Below, in pieces: positions 50,793 to 59,743 of a DNA stretch of 64,000 bases. How positions within the stretch are numbered: position 1 is the first letter of the stretch; every line of letters starts with the position of its first letter. Below the pieces are notes generated by a model that was not told the origin of the DNA, made no database searches, and worked only from the letters and a program-made list of their open reading frames with translations. The translations under genes and the position numbers were made by a program. The stretch is taken from contig OY762063.1 of NCBI GenBank assembly GCA_963665075.1, forward strand, positions 2,480,001 through 2,544,000, in the 5' to 3' direction. Origin of the DNA: JAPULR01 sp963665075 (GTDB lineage Bacteria > Chloroflexota > Dehalococcoidia > Lucifugimonadales > GCA-2712585).

Positions 50793-51490
50793 GTTATCCC
50801 TTCCCCCTCGACGGGGGAAGGTTAGCGCCTGCCCCGTACTTGATGCGGGGATGAGGAAGCTGCCCCACCAACAAATCCCGTAGGGGCGATTGGCCAATCG
50901 CCCACCCTCTCCGCCCACCCTGCGCCTGTCCTGAGCCTGTCGAAGGACGCAGGATAGAGCGCTTCTCTTCCTATATATATATATATACATCCCGTAGCGG
51001 CGTCCCTTGTGGACCGCTCGACCCTTCGACAGGCTCAGGGTGAGCGGATGGGGGTTGGCTCAGGGTGAGCGGAGGGGGTTGGCTCAGGGTGAGCGGAGGG
51101 GATGGTGGCTCAGGGTGAGCGGAGGGGGTTGGTGGCAGGCGTGCCCTCACCCCAGCCCTCTCCCAGGATGCAGACCTTTGCGCAACTTCCAATTCGTCCG
51201 AACATAATGTCAAAGCAACAACGAATTTATACCTACGAAGCCCCACCCCTGGATTCCCGTTTTCACGGGAATGACGAAAGGGGTAGCGGGAATGACGAAA
51301 GGGGTTGTGGGGATGACGGAGGGGGTAGCGGGGATGACGGAGGGGGTAGCGGGAATGACGAAAGGGGTAGCGGGAATGACGAAAGGGGTAGCGGGAATGA
51401 CGGTTATGCAAAGGTCTCCATCAAGGGGGAAGAGGCTAATCGAGGCCCTTGGGAGGGTTATGCAAAGGTCTACAGGATGGGAGAGGGGGT
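50793..51490. repeat. Repeat cluster: palindromes, TA run and 21-bp tandem array
   Basis: No gene is seen. In order: a CTTCCCCC..GGGGGAAGG palindrome (50793-50823); a perfect palindrome GGGCGATTGGCCAATCGCCC (50884-50903) with a GTAGGGGCG outer arm; CCTGTCGAAGG halves near 50925-50946; a TA run (50972-50988); several GGCTCAGGGTGAGCGGA copies (51030-51125); AGACCTTTGCGCAAC (51172-51185). Then comes an ATTCCCGTTTTCACGGGAAT hairpin followed by seven ATGACG-containing units exactly 21 bp apart (51271, 51292, 51313, 51334, 51355, 51376, 51397). GTTATGCAAAGGTCT occurs at 51403 and 51457. Confidence 0.85.
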
Positions 51491-51627
51491 AAGAGGGGGG
51501 CGCGGGGGGAAGTAATTAAAAGTGATGATTAGATGATATATAGTGATGAAGCAGTGGGTTGTGGAAGGATAAGGATGATGTTTAGGAAATTTCGTTAAAT
51601 CAACAGTGATTTAGCCATAATTAAGTG

Positions 51628-51656
51628 TTGACAATCGGTGTATAGGCAACTATATT
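51628..51656 (+). promoter_or_regulatory. Consensus promoter of the giant surface-protein gene
   Basis: TTGACA (51628-51633), a 17-bp spacer and TATATT (51651-51656), in an AT-rich stretch (51530-51660). Predicted initiation is near 51663, leaving a leader of about 87 bases before the ATG at 51750. Confidence 0.75.
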
Positions 51657-51749
51657 AGGCAGGTGTTAGGTGTATGAGCAAAGAAGCCGACAGCCAACAT
51701 CTTCGGCATGGGGTTGTCTGGCAGAGGTAAGACGGGAGGTATCGGATAG

Positions 51750-54700
51750 ATGCTGAACGATGCGAGAAGAGCCTATGCGCGCAGACTGAACGGAGGGGGA
51801 TTCGCGTTTCTGCAGACGTTTCATCCCTTCGTTCACATAGGACTGGTTATTGCGCTGCTTTTCAGTTCGGTTGCGGCGTCGTTGGTTCCCGCCACAATCA
51901 GCGCGGACGGGGCGTCCATCACGATAGTTCCGAACAGGGACGACAACGGGGCTTCCATAACTATCGAGCCGGAGGAGGAGGACGATTGGGCGTCGATTCC
52001 AGTAATCAGGCCGCAGCCAACGCCTGACCCGAAATCCAGGCCTACGCCTACCCCGACGCCTGAACCGACTCCCGAACCGACGCCTGAACCGACTCCCGAA
52101 CCGACTCCGGAGCCTACACCGGAACCCACACCAGAACCGACACCGGAGCCGACTCCAGAGCCAACCCCGGAGCCTACGCCCGCGCCGACGCCTCAGCCTA
52201 CGCGGACGCCTGAGCCTACTCCCGCGCCTACGCCCGCGCCGCCGGTTTCGGTGAGCGTGGAGCGGAACGGGGACTCCGCGGACATCTCCTGGTCCGCGTA
52301 TGTGGGAGAGAACTTCAGCTATTACCGCGCCATCGTGTGCAGCGACAGCCAGTTCGACGGTTCATCGTGCGATGGGACGGCGTACCGGAGCGGGGCGATT
52401 TACGACGTGAAGAACACGGGGCCGGTGACGGCCACGGGGCTGGACTTGAATACGGGATACGGGGTGATAGTTCAGACGTGGGTGAACGGGGAAACGTCTG
52501 TAATCAAGAGCTACGGATACATAGCGACGGTGGCGGCGGAGTCGGCGCCGTCGTCGGCGCTTACCTTCGGGGACGCGACGGTATCGGGGCAGTTGTGGAC
52601 GAAGGATTTGGCGATTCCCACATTGACGCTGCCTGAGGCGACGGGGGGAAGCGGGACGATCAGCTACGGGCTGTCGCCGGAGCTTCCCGCCGGGCTGACC
52701 TTCGACGGTGCGGCGCGGACTATCACGGGGGCGCCGACGGAGGCCGCGGCCTTCGCGGGCTACAGCTACACGGCGACGGACGGGACGGACACCGTTTCGC
52801 TTTCCTTCAACATCGAGGTGACGGAAGGGTTGGCGAGGGCGCAAGACCTCCTCTCAGTGCCGAATATCTCAGATCAGACATGGACCAGGGGCGTGGCCGT
52901 GGACTTCCAGCTTCCGTACGTAAGCGGAGCAAACAGCTACAGCTTGAGCACCCTGCCCGCCGGGCTAAGCTTCAGCAGCTCCAACCGCAAGATCACCGGC
53001 ACGCCCACGGCGAAGACGGCCAGAGCGTCGTATACATACTTCGCCTCCAATGCGTACGGCGACTCCGGTAGCGGAAGCTTCAACATCGAAATCATAAATC
53101 CCTCCCTGGCCTTCGGCGTCAGCGAGATAACGGACAAGATGGAACTGAGCGACTGGTTCGAGGATAAGAACTTGAGCTACACGCTGCCTGCGGTGACCAG
53201 CACCGGCGTGACGCCCACCTATGCGGTGAGCGGCAGCCTTCCCTCCTGGCTCAGTTTCAACGACAGCACTCGCGTCCTCAGCGGAACCATGCCAAAGCAG
53301 GGCACCCATGACGCGCAGTTGACCTACACCGCCTCGGCGACGGACTGGGAAACGGCCACTCTCAGATTCCAGTTCACTGCCGCGCGGGACAACCCGAACA
53401 GCACCTGCGGCGCCCTGGGCTACCCAAGCGATGTTTCCGCCAAGGAAACGGTCCAGTTTTCCGGCGGCAACGCGGACTACGGGTTCAAAATCAGCTATCG
53501 CGTAAATTCCCTGAGCGCAAGAGTTAACGCCCGGCACAGGGAAACGGGAACGACAAGCTGGACCGAGACATCGGGGCTGCCGGGAGGCAACGGCAACAAG
53601 AGCGGGAACGTATGGGGGTTGAAGGAGAACACGCAGTACGACGTCGCGCTGGGGATGGAGGCGAGCGACGTGGGCTGTCCCAAGATGTGGAGCAACGCGC
53701 TGCACATCAAGACGGGCGTGTCCGGCAAGCCGTACAAGCCTGCCGCGCCGACGGTGAGCAACAACTCCGGCAATCCCGGCACCCGGCTGGACGTGTCCTG
53801 GACCAAGCCCTTCGCGGTGCCGGACGTGAGCGGCTACAGCGTGATATACAAGAAGACGTCGGCTGGTTCGTGGTCTTCCTTCAGCCACTCCGGCACGGGG
53901 ACGACGGCGACGCTGACGGGGCTGGATCCGAAGACCGGCTACGACGTGCAGGTGCAGGCGACGAACTCCCGCGGGAGCAGCCCTTATTCGAACACCGGAA
54001 GCGGGACGACAAACGGGAACGAGTCTCCTTCCTTCTCCGCGGACACGGCGACGCGGAGCATCGCGGAGAATTCGACGGCCAATGCCAACGTCGGAGCGGC
54101 GGTGACGGGCACGGACCCGGAAAGCGACACGCTGAGCTACTCCCTGAGCGGGACGGACGCTTCCAAGTTCAACATCGGCAGTTCGACGGGGCAGATAACG
54201 GTCAAGAGCGGCACGAGCCTGGACTACGAAAGCTCCACCAACTCGTACAGCGTGACGGTGAACGTGACGGACGGGAAGGATTCCGACGGAAAGGACGAGA
54301 CGACGGCGACCACGGACGACACCATCGCCGTGACCGTCAACGTGACCGACGCAGACGAGCCGCCGCCGAAGATGTCCGCGCCGACGGTTTCGGCGAATTC
54401 TGATACGCCTTCGACGAAGGTGGACGTTTCGTGGACGGCGCCGACGATGACCGGCAAGCCGGCCGTGAGCGACTATGACGTGCAGTATCGTCAGACCGGC
54501 GGCTCGACGTGGACGGACGCGTCCTTTACGGGAACCGGCACATCGACAACTTTGACGGGCTTGACTTCGGGGAAGACCTACGAGGTTCAGGTGCGGGCGG
54601 TGAACGCGGAGGGGAACGGGGATTGGTCGAATTCGGGGAGCGCCGTCACGGACGCTAACGCCGTTACTCGCAGCGTGGCGGAAAACTCGGCGGTGGGGAC

Positions 54701-57700
54701 GAACGTGGGGGCGGCGGTTACGGCTACGGCCAATGCGAGTTACACGTACACCTACAGTCTGGACGGAACGGACAAGGACAGTTTCAGCATCGGGAGTTCG
54801 ACGGGGCAGATAACCGTCAAGAGCGGAACCAGCCTGGACTACGAGACGAAGACATCGTACAGCGTGACGGTGGGGGTGACGGTGGCGGCGGCGCAATCGC
54901 AGGGGGCAAACGCGCAGTCGCTGGACCCGAACGCGCCGGGGGACTACACGATTCCGGTGACCATCAACGTGACGAACGTGAACGAAGGGCCGACGTTCTC
55001 CGACGACACGGCTACACGCAGCGTGGCGGAGAACTCGGCGTCGGGGACGAACGTGGGCGCGGTGGTGGTCGCCGGGACGGATCCGGAGGGGGACACGCTT
55101 ACGTATTCGCTGACGGGGACGGACGCATCCAAGTTCAGCATCGGCTCCGGCACGGGGCAGATAACGGTGAAGTCGGGGAACATCCCGGACTATGAGGCGA
55201 AGACTTCCTACAGCGTGACGGTGAACGTGACGGACGGGAAGAAGGCGGACGGGACGGCGGACACGGCCATCGACGATACGATAGCGGCAACCATCAACGT
55301 GACGGACGTAAACGAGCCGCCGCCGAAGATGGGCGTGCCTACGGCGAGCCGACCTTCGTCGAAATACCACAACAGCGTCGATCTGTCGTGGACGGCGCCG
55401 ACTACCACGCAGATGGCGGGGAAGCCAGCGGTGACGGGCTACGACGTGCAGTATAAGAAGGCCACCGAATCCACGTGGAAGAACTTCGCCCACACGGGAA
55501 CAGGAACCAGCACGACGGTGACGGGGCTGAGCGGATCGAGCACCAACTACGACCTGCGGGTGCGGGCCAAGAACGACGAGGGGAACGGGGACTGGTCGGA
55601 TTCCACTTCGTGGACTACGGATCCCTCACCCGCAAAGCGCAGCATCGCCGAGAACTCGGCGGTGGGGACAAGCGTGGGGCAGCCGGTTAACTCAAGCATC
55701 GACTCGCCGGACCACTCCGCTTCCATGCGCCTGGAGGGGACGGACAAGGGCAAGTTCGACATCGAGGCTTCCACGGGGCAGATCAAGGTGAAGGCCGGCA
55801 ATGTTCCCGACTACGAGGCCAAGAGTTCCTACAGCGCGGAGGTGCACGTGGACGCGGTGCAGACCGGCGGCGGCGACACCATCTCCTCGGTTAAGATAAT
55901 TCGGGTGACGATTAACGTGACGGACGTGGCGGAGCCGCCGGGGAAGCTGGGCGCGCCTTCGGTGTGGCAGGAATCGTCGAAGCCGAAGACGGAGTTGGGC
56001 GTAAGCTGGACGGCGTTGACTACCACGGAGATGAGCGGCAAGCCGGCGGTGAGCGACTATGACGTGCAGTATAAGAAGAGTTCCGATTCGACGTGGACTT
56101 CTCATTCCTTCACCGGAACGGGGACTTCGACGAAGCTGACGGGGTTGACGGAGGGGACGAGCTATGACGTGCAGGTGAGGGCGGTGAATGACGAGGGGAA
56201 CGGGGCATGGTCGGACATCGGGAAGGCGTCGACGCAGGACAAGAACGTGCACGCGGAGTTCCCGGACAATACGGCGACGCGGTCGGTGGCGGAGAACACG
56301 GCGGCGGGGGCGGCTATCGGGGACGCGGTCACCGCGACGGATACGGAGGATCACACGCTTACCTACAGCCTGACGGGGACGGACGCGGCGAGCTTCTCCA
56401 TAGACTCGGCGACGGGGCAGTTGAAGACGAAGGCGGCGCTGGACTACGAGGCCAAGACTTCCTACAGCGTGGTCGTCGGAGTCAGCGACGGCAGGGACAG
56501 CAACGACAACGCGGACACGGTGGTTGACGACACAATTACGGTGACGATAAACGTGACGGACGCGGACGAGCCGCCGTCCGCGCCGTCGGCGCCGACGGTT
56601 GCGAAGAACGGGACGACGCCGACGACGAAGCTGGACGTTTCGTGGGCGGCGTTGACCACCACGGAGATGGCGGGCAAGCCGGCGGTGAGCGACTACGACG
56701 TGCGGTACAAGAAGACCGGCGATTCTTCGTGGACATCGCATAGCTTCACGGGAACGGGGACTTCGACGACGCTGACGGGGTTGACGGCGGGCAAGAGCTA
56801 CGACGTGCAGGTGCGCGCGGCTAACCACGAGGGCGCGGGCGCCTGGTCGCCCAGCGGCCGCGCCATCACGGACGCGAGCGACGTCAGTCGCAGCGTGGCG
56901 GAGAATTCGGCGGCGAACGCGAACGTGGGCGCGGCGGTGACCGCTGCTTCCAACCCGAACGGGTACACGCTGACGCACACGTTGAGCGGGACGGACGCTT
57001 CCAGGTTCACTATCGAAAGTTCGTCCGGCCAGATAAAGGTCAAGAGCGGAACCGGCCTGGACTTCGAAGCCAAGACATCGTACAGCGTCATCGTAACGGT
57101 AAAGGCGGCGTCTGCGGGGGTCTCCTCCCAGAGCCTCAGCCCGAACGCGCCGGGGAATTACGTCATACCCGTCACCATCAACGTCACCGACGTTGACGAG
57201 CCGCCGCCGAAGATGTCGACGCCGACGGTGACGCAGAACACGACCACGCCGAAGACGAAGCTGGACGTTTCGTGGACGGCGTTGACCACCACGGAGATGG
57301 CGGGCAAGCCGGCGGTGAGCGACTACGACGTGCAGTACAAGAAGAGTTCCGATTCCGACTGGACTTCTCACAGCTTCACAGGCAAGGGAACCTCCACGAC
57401 CATCAGCAGTCTGACGGAAGGAACGAGCTACGAAGTGCAGGTGCGGGCAGTGAACGACGAAGGGAACGGGGCGTGGTCGGCCTCGGGATCCACCAATACC
57501 CAGGACAAGAACGTCCACGCTGAGTTCCCGGACACCACGGCGACGCGGTCGGTGGCGGAGAACACGGCGTCGTTCAGCAACGTGGGCGCGCCGGTGACCG
57601 CCGAAGACACCGAGAGTCACACGCTCTACTACACGCTGAAGGGAACGGACAAGGACGAGTTCGCCGTCGGGTTGAACACGGGGCAGATAACCGTCGAGAG

Positions 57701-59501
57701 CGGGACGAACCTGGACTACGAGGCGAAGACTTCCTACAGCGTCATCCTCGAGGTGAGCGACCGGAAGGACAGCGATGACAACCCGGACACGAAGATTGAC
57801 GATACGATTGCGGTTACGATAAACGTGACGGACGTGGACGAGCCGCCGCCCGCATTGGGGGCGCCGACGGTCGTCCAGAACGCGGCGACGCCGAACGCGA
57901 AGCTGGATGTAAGCTGGACGGCGTTGACTTCGACGGAGATGGCGGGGAAGCCTCCCGTGACGGACTACGACGTGCAGTACCGGCGGAGCGGAGGTTCGGC
58001 GTGGACGAACCACAGCTTCAGCGGCACGGAGACTTCGACGACGCTTTCAGGGCTGACGGCGGGCAGGAGTTACGAAGTGCGGGTGCGGGCGGCGAACCAC
58101 GAAGGCGCGGGGGACTGGTCGGCGAGCGGGAGCGCCATCACGCAGGCGTCCAACCTTTCGCGCAACATCGCGGAGAACTCGTCGGCGGATACGAACGTGG
58201 GCGCGGCGGTGACGGCGACTTCCAATCCGAATAGTTACACGCTGACGCACACGCTGAGCGGGACGGACGCTTTGAGTTTCGACATCGATTCCTCGACCGG
58301 CCAGATAACCGTCGGAAGTGGGACGGACCTGGACTACGAGGCGACTACTTCGTACAGCGTGGTGGTGACGATGACGGCTACGGGGTCGGGTTCGCAGAAG
58401 GGCCAGGGACTCTCCCCCAACGCGCCGGGGGACTACGTGATTCCCGTCACCATCAACGTCGGGGACGTGAAGGAGCCGGCGGGCAAGCCGGGGACGCCGA
58501 CGCAGAAGACGGCTACTACCAACTCCATCACGGCGACGTGGGACGCTCCGGACATGACGGGGAAGCCGCCCATCGAGACGTGGTGGGTAGAGTATTGGGA
58601 GAGCGGAAGGAAGGACGGCACCCGCAGCGTGTGGGTTGTATACACGAACGAGGTATTGTTGGACGAGATACCGGACACGTATAGTCCGAGCGTGCCGTTG
58701 AAGCCTGGGACGGCCTACAAGGTGCGGGTGATGGCGGAGAACGACGAGGGTTACGGGGCGTGGTCGGATCTGGCGACGCTGCGCACGACGGCAAAGCAGA
58801 GCAGCCCGACGCCTGCGCCAACGCCGACACCAACGCAGACGCCGCCGCAGACACGGACGCCCGTGGTCTCAAATCCGCCGCTGGCGACGCCCGCGCCGAC
58901 GCTGACGCAGATAGACACGTCGCTGCCGACGCCCGCGCCGACGCCGACACAGATAGACATGACGTTGCCGACGCCCGCGCCTACACCCGCGCCGACGCCT
59001 GCGCCGACGCCCGCGCCTACGGCGACGCCTACGGCGACGCCGATGCAGATAGACACTACGTTGCCGACTCCGAATCCGATGCCGGAGCCCGCGCCTGTAT
59101 CGACGGCGACGCCTGAGCCGACGCCCGCGGCGACGGCTGTGGCCGCGCCGACGCCAACACCGACACGCGCGCCGACGCCAACGCCGACGCCGGAGTCAGC
59201 ATCCGCGCCGGAGCCAACGCGGGAGCCTTGGATGTCGCTGGTGTCGAGTCCGCGGAGGGAGACGCCGGAACCTCAGCAGATAGGGGACGTGGGTCTGAGC
59301 GCGGCTGCGCGCGAGGCAGGGGGCGAAGAGGACGGAGGGCCGTTCTATGAGGAGGCGGCTCCCGTGGGGCAGGCTTCGCCGCCGGAGGCGACCCCCGGGT
59401 TGGGGTTGCAGGATATGTGGCTGTGGCTGCTGCTGCCTGCGGTTCTGCTGATGCTGTTGTTCGTGGCGGCGCGTCGGAGGCGGAGGATGGCGGAGGAGTA
59501 G
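51750..59501 (+). CDS. Giant cadherin/fibronectin-III surface protein
   Basis: A 2583-residue secreted or cell-surface protein. An N-terminal hydrophobic signal/anchor (about residues 30-50) is followed by a proline/threonine repeat stalk of PEPT units (about 88-165). Putative-Ig (He_PIG-like) domains occupy about 270-560 (LPAGLTFDGAARTITGAPTE). Then come FN3 and cadherin-like domains, with cadherin units starting near residues 767, 972, 1088, 1295, 1509, 1712, 1931 and 2136 (RSVAENS...GTD..F.I.SSTGQI). A second PT stalk spans about 2350-2495, and a C-terminal helix (MWLWLLLPAVLLMLLFVAA) precedes RRRRRMAEE. There is no LPxTG motif. It is probably a calcium-dependent adhesin or envelope protein. 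The ribosome site GGGAGGT lies upstream of the ATG. A strong promoter precedes it and a strong terminator follows. Confidence 0.9.
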   Translation: MLNDARRAYARRLNGGGFAFLQTFHPFVHIGLVIALLFSSVAASLVPATISADGASITIVPNRDDNGASITIEPEEEDDWASIPVIRPQPTPDPKSRPTPTPTPEPTPEPTPEPTPEPTPEPTPEPTPEPTPEPTPEPTPEPTPAPTPQPTRTPEPTPAPTPAPPVSVSVERNGDSADISWSAYVGENFSYYRAIVCSDSQFDGSSCDGTAYRSGAIYDVKNTGPVTATGLDLNTGYGVIVQTWVNGETSVIKSYGYIATVAAESAPSSALTFGDATVSGQLWTKDLAIPTLTLPEATGGSGTISYGLSPELPAGLTFDGAARTITGAPTEAAAFAGYSYTATDGTDTVSLSFNIEVTEGLARAQDLLSVPNISDQTWTRGVAVDFQLPYVSGANSYSLSTLPAGLSFSSSNRKITGTPTAKTARASYTYFASNAYGDSGSGSFNIEIINPSLAFGVSEITDKMELSDWFEDKNLSYTLPAVTSTGVTPTYAVSGSLPSWLSFNDSTRVLSGTMPKQGTHDAQLTYTASATDWETATLRFQFTAARDNPNSTCGALGYPSDVSAKETVQFSGGNADYGFKISYRVNSLSARVNARHRETGTTSWTETSGLPGGNGNKSGNVWGLKENTQYDVALGMEASDVGCPKMWSNALHIKTGVSGKPYKPAAPTVSNNSGNPGTRLDVSWTKPFAVPDVSGYSVIYKKTSAGSWSSFSHSGTGTTATLTGLDPKTGYDVQVQATNSRGSSPYSNTGSGTTNGNESPSFSADTATRSIAENSTANANVGAAVTGTDPESDTLSYSLSGTDASKFNIGSSTGQITVKSGTSLDYESSTNSYSVTVNVTDGKDSDGKDETTATTDDTIAVTVNVTDADEPPPKMSAPTVSANSDTPSTKVDVSWTAPTMTGKPAVSDYDVQYRQTGGSTWTDASFTGTGTSTTLTGLTSGKTYEVQVRAVNAEGNGDWSNSGSAVTDANAVTRSVAENSAVGTNVGAAVTATANASYTYTYSLDGTDKDSFSIGSSTGQITVKSGTSLDYETKTSYSVTVGVTVAAAQSQGANAQSLDPNAPGDYTIPVTINVTNVNEGPTFSDDTATRSVAENSASGTNVGAVVVAGTDPEGDTLTYSLTGTDASKFSIGSGTGQITVKSGNIPDYEAKTSYSVTVNVTDGKKADGTADTAIDDTIAATINVTDVNEPPPKMGVPTASRPSSKYHNSVDLSWTAPTTTQMAGKPAVTGYDVQYKKATESTWKNFAHTGTGTSTTVTGLSGSSTNYDLRVRAKNDEGNGDWSDSTSWTTDPSPAKRSIAENSAVGTSVGQPVNSSIDSPDHSASMRLEGTDKGKFDIEASTGQIKVKAGNVPDYEAKSSYSAEVHVDAVQTGGGDTISSVKIIRVTINVTDVAEPPGKLGAPSVWQESSKPKTELGVSWTALTTTEMSGKPAVSDYDVQYKKSSDSTWTSHSFTGTGTSTKLTGLTEGTSYDVQVRAVNDEGNGAWSDIGKASTQDKNVHAEFPDNTATRSVAENTAAGAAIGDAVTATDTEDHTLTYSLTGTDAASFSIDSATGQLKTKAALDYEAKTSYSVVVGVSDGRDSNDNADTVVDDTITVTINVTDADEPPSAPSAPTVAKNGTTPTTKLDVSWAALTTTEMAGKPAVSDYDVRYKKTGDSSWTSHSFTGTGTSTTLTGLTAGKSYDVQVRAANHEGAGAWSPSGRAITDASDVSRSVAENSAANANVGAAVTAASNPNGYTLTHTLSGTDASRFTIESSSGQIKVKSGTGLDFEAKTSYSVIVTVKAASAGVSSQSLSPNAPGNYVIPVTINVTDVDEPPPKMSTPTVTQNTTTPKTKLDVSWTALTTTEMAGKPAVSDYDVQYKKSSDSDWTSHSFTGKGTSTTISSLTEGTSYEVQVRAVNDEGNGAWSASGSTNTQDKNVHAEFPDTTATRSVAENTASFSNVGAPVTAEDTESHTLYYTLKGTDKDEFAVGLNTGQITVESGTNLDYEAKTSYSVILEVSDRKDSDDNPDTKIDDTIAVTINVTDVDEPPPALGAPTVVQNAATPNAKLDVSWTALTSTEMAGKPPVTDYDVQYRRSGGSAWTNHSFSGTETSTTLSGLTAGRSYEVRVRAANHEGAGDWSASGSAITQASNLSRNIAENSSADTNVGAAVTATSNPNSYTLTHTLSGTDALSFDIDSSTGQITVGSGTDLDYEATTSYSVVVTMTATGSGSQKGQGLSPNAPGDYVIPVTINVGDVKEPAGKPGTPTQKTATTNSITATWDAPDMTGKPPIETWWVEYWESGRKDGTRSVWVVYTNEVLLDEIPDTYSPSVPLKPGTAYKVRVMAENDEGYGAWSDLATLRTTAKQSSPTPAPTPTPTQTPPQTRTPVVSNPPLATPAPTLTQIDTSLPTPAPTPTQIDMTLPTPAPTPAPTPAPTPAPTATPTATPMQIDTTLPTPNPMPEPAPVSTATPEPTPAATAVAAPTPTPTRAPTPTPTPESASAPEPTREPWMSLVSSPRRETPEPQQIGDVGLSAAAREAGGEEDGGPFYEEAAPVGQASPPEATPGLGLQDMWLWLLLPAVLLMLLFVAARRRRRMAEE

Positions 59502-59537
59502 CGGCGGGGACGCTGCGGCGAAGGATAGGGATTGAAT

Positions 59538-59580
59538 GACGCGGCGGCGGGTTTCGGCCCGCCGCCGCGTCGTTTGTTTG
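59538..59580 (+). terminator. Strong terminator after the giant surface-protein gene
   Basis: GACGCGGCGGCGGG and CCCGCCGCCGCGTC (59538-59551, 59558-59571) form a perfect 14-bp stem with a 6-base loop. GTTTGTTT follows. Confidence 0.85.
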
Positions 59581-59651
59581 GGGATGTCGGGATGGTTGGG
59601 GAGGGGGATGGGATCCCGCTTTTGCGAGAGCAAGAGGTGGGGGTGTTTTTG

Positions 59652-59680
59652 TTGATGGGGGGGTTGGGGTAGTTTAGAAT
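59652..59680 (+). promoter_or_regulatory. aspS promoter
   Basis: TTGATG (59652-59657), a 17-bp spacer and TAGAAT (59675-59680). Predicted initiation is near 59687, upstream of the chosen GTG start. Confidence 0.6.
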
Positions 59681-59743
59681 AGGTAGTTGCGCTCGGATAG
59701 GGGCGTTTGTATCGTAGAGACGATTTCAGGAATGGAGGCGTGC

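Noticed and set aside
52965..55493. An 842-residue open frame on the minus strand inside the giant gene
   Set aside because: Its arginine- and valine-rich repeats mirror the sense-strand FN3/cadherin repeats. It has no known domain, and the sense frame has a promoter, signal region, domains and terminator.
55692..58013. A 773-residue minus-strand frame inside the giant gene
   Set aside because: Same reason: a by-product of GC-rich repeated coding sequence on the other strand.
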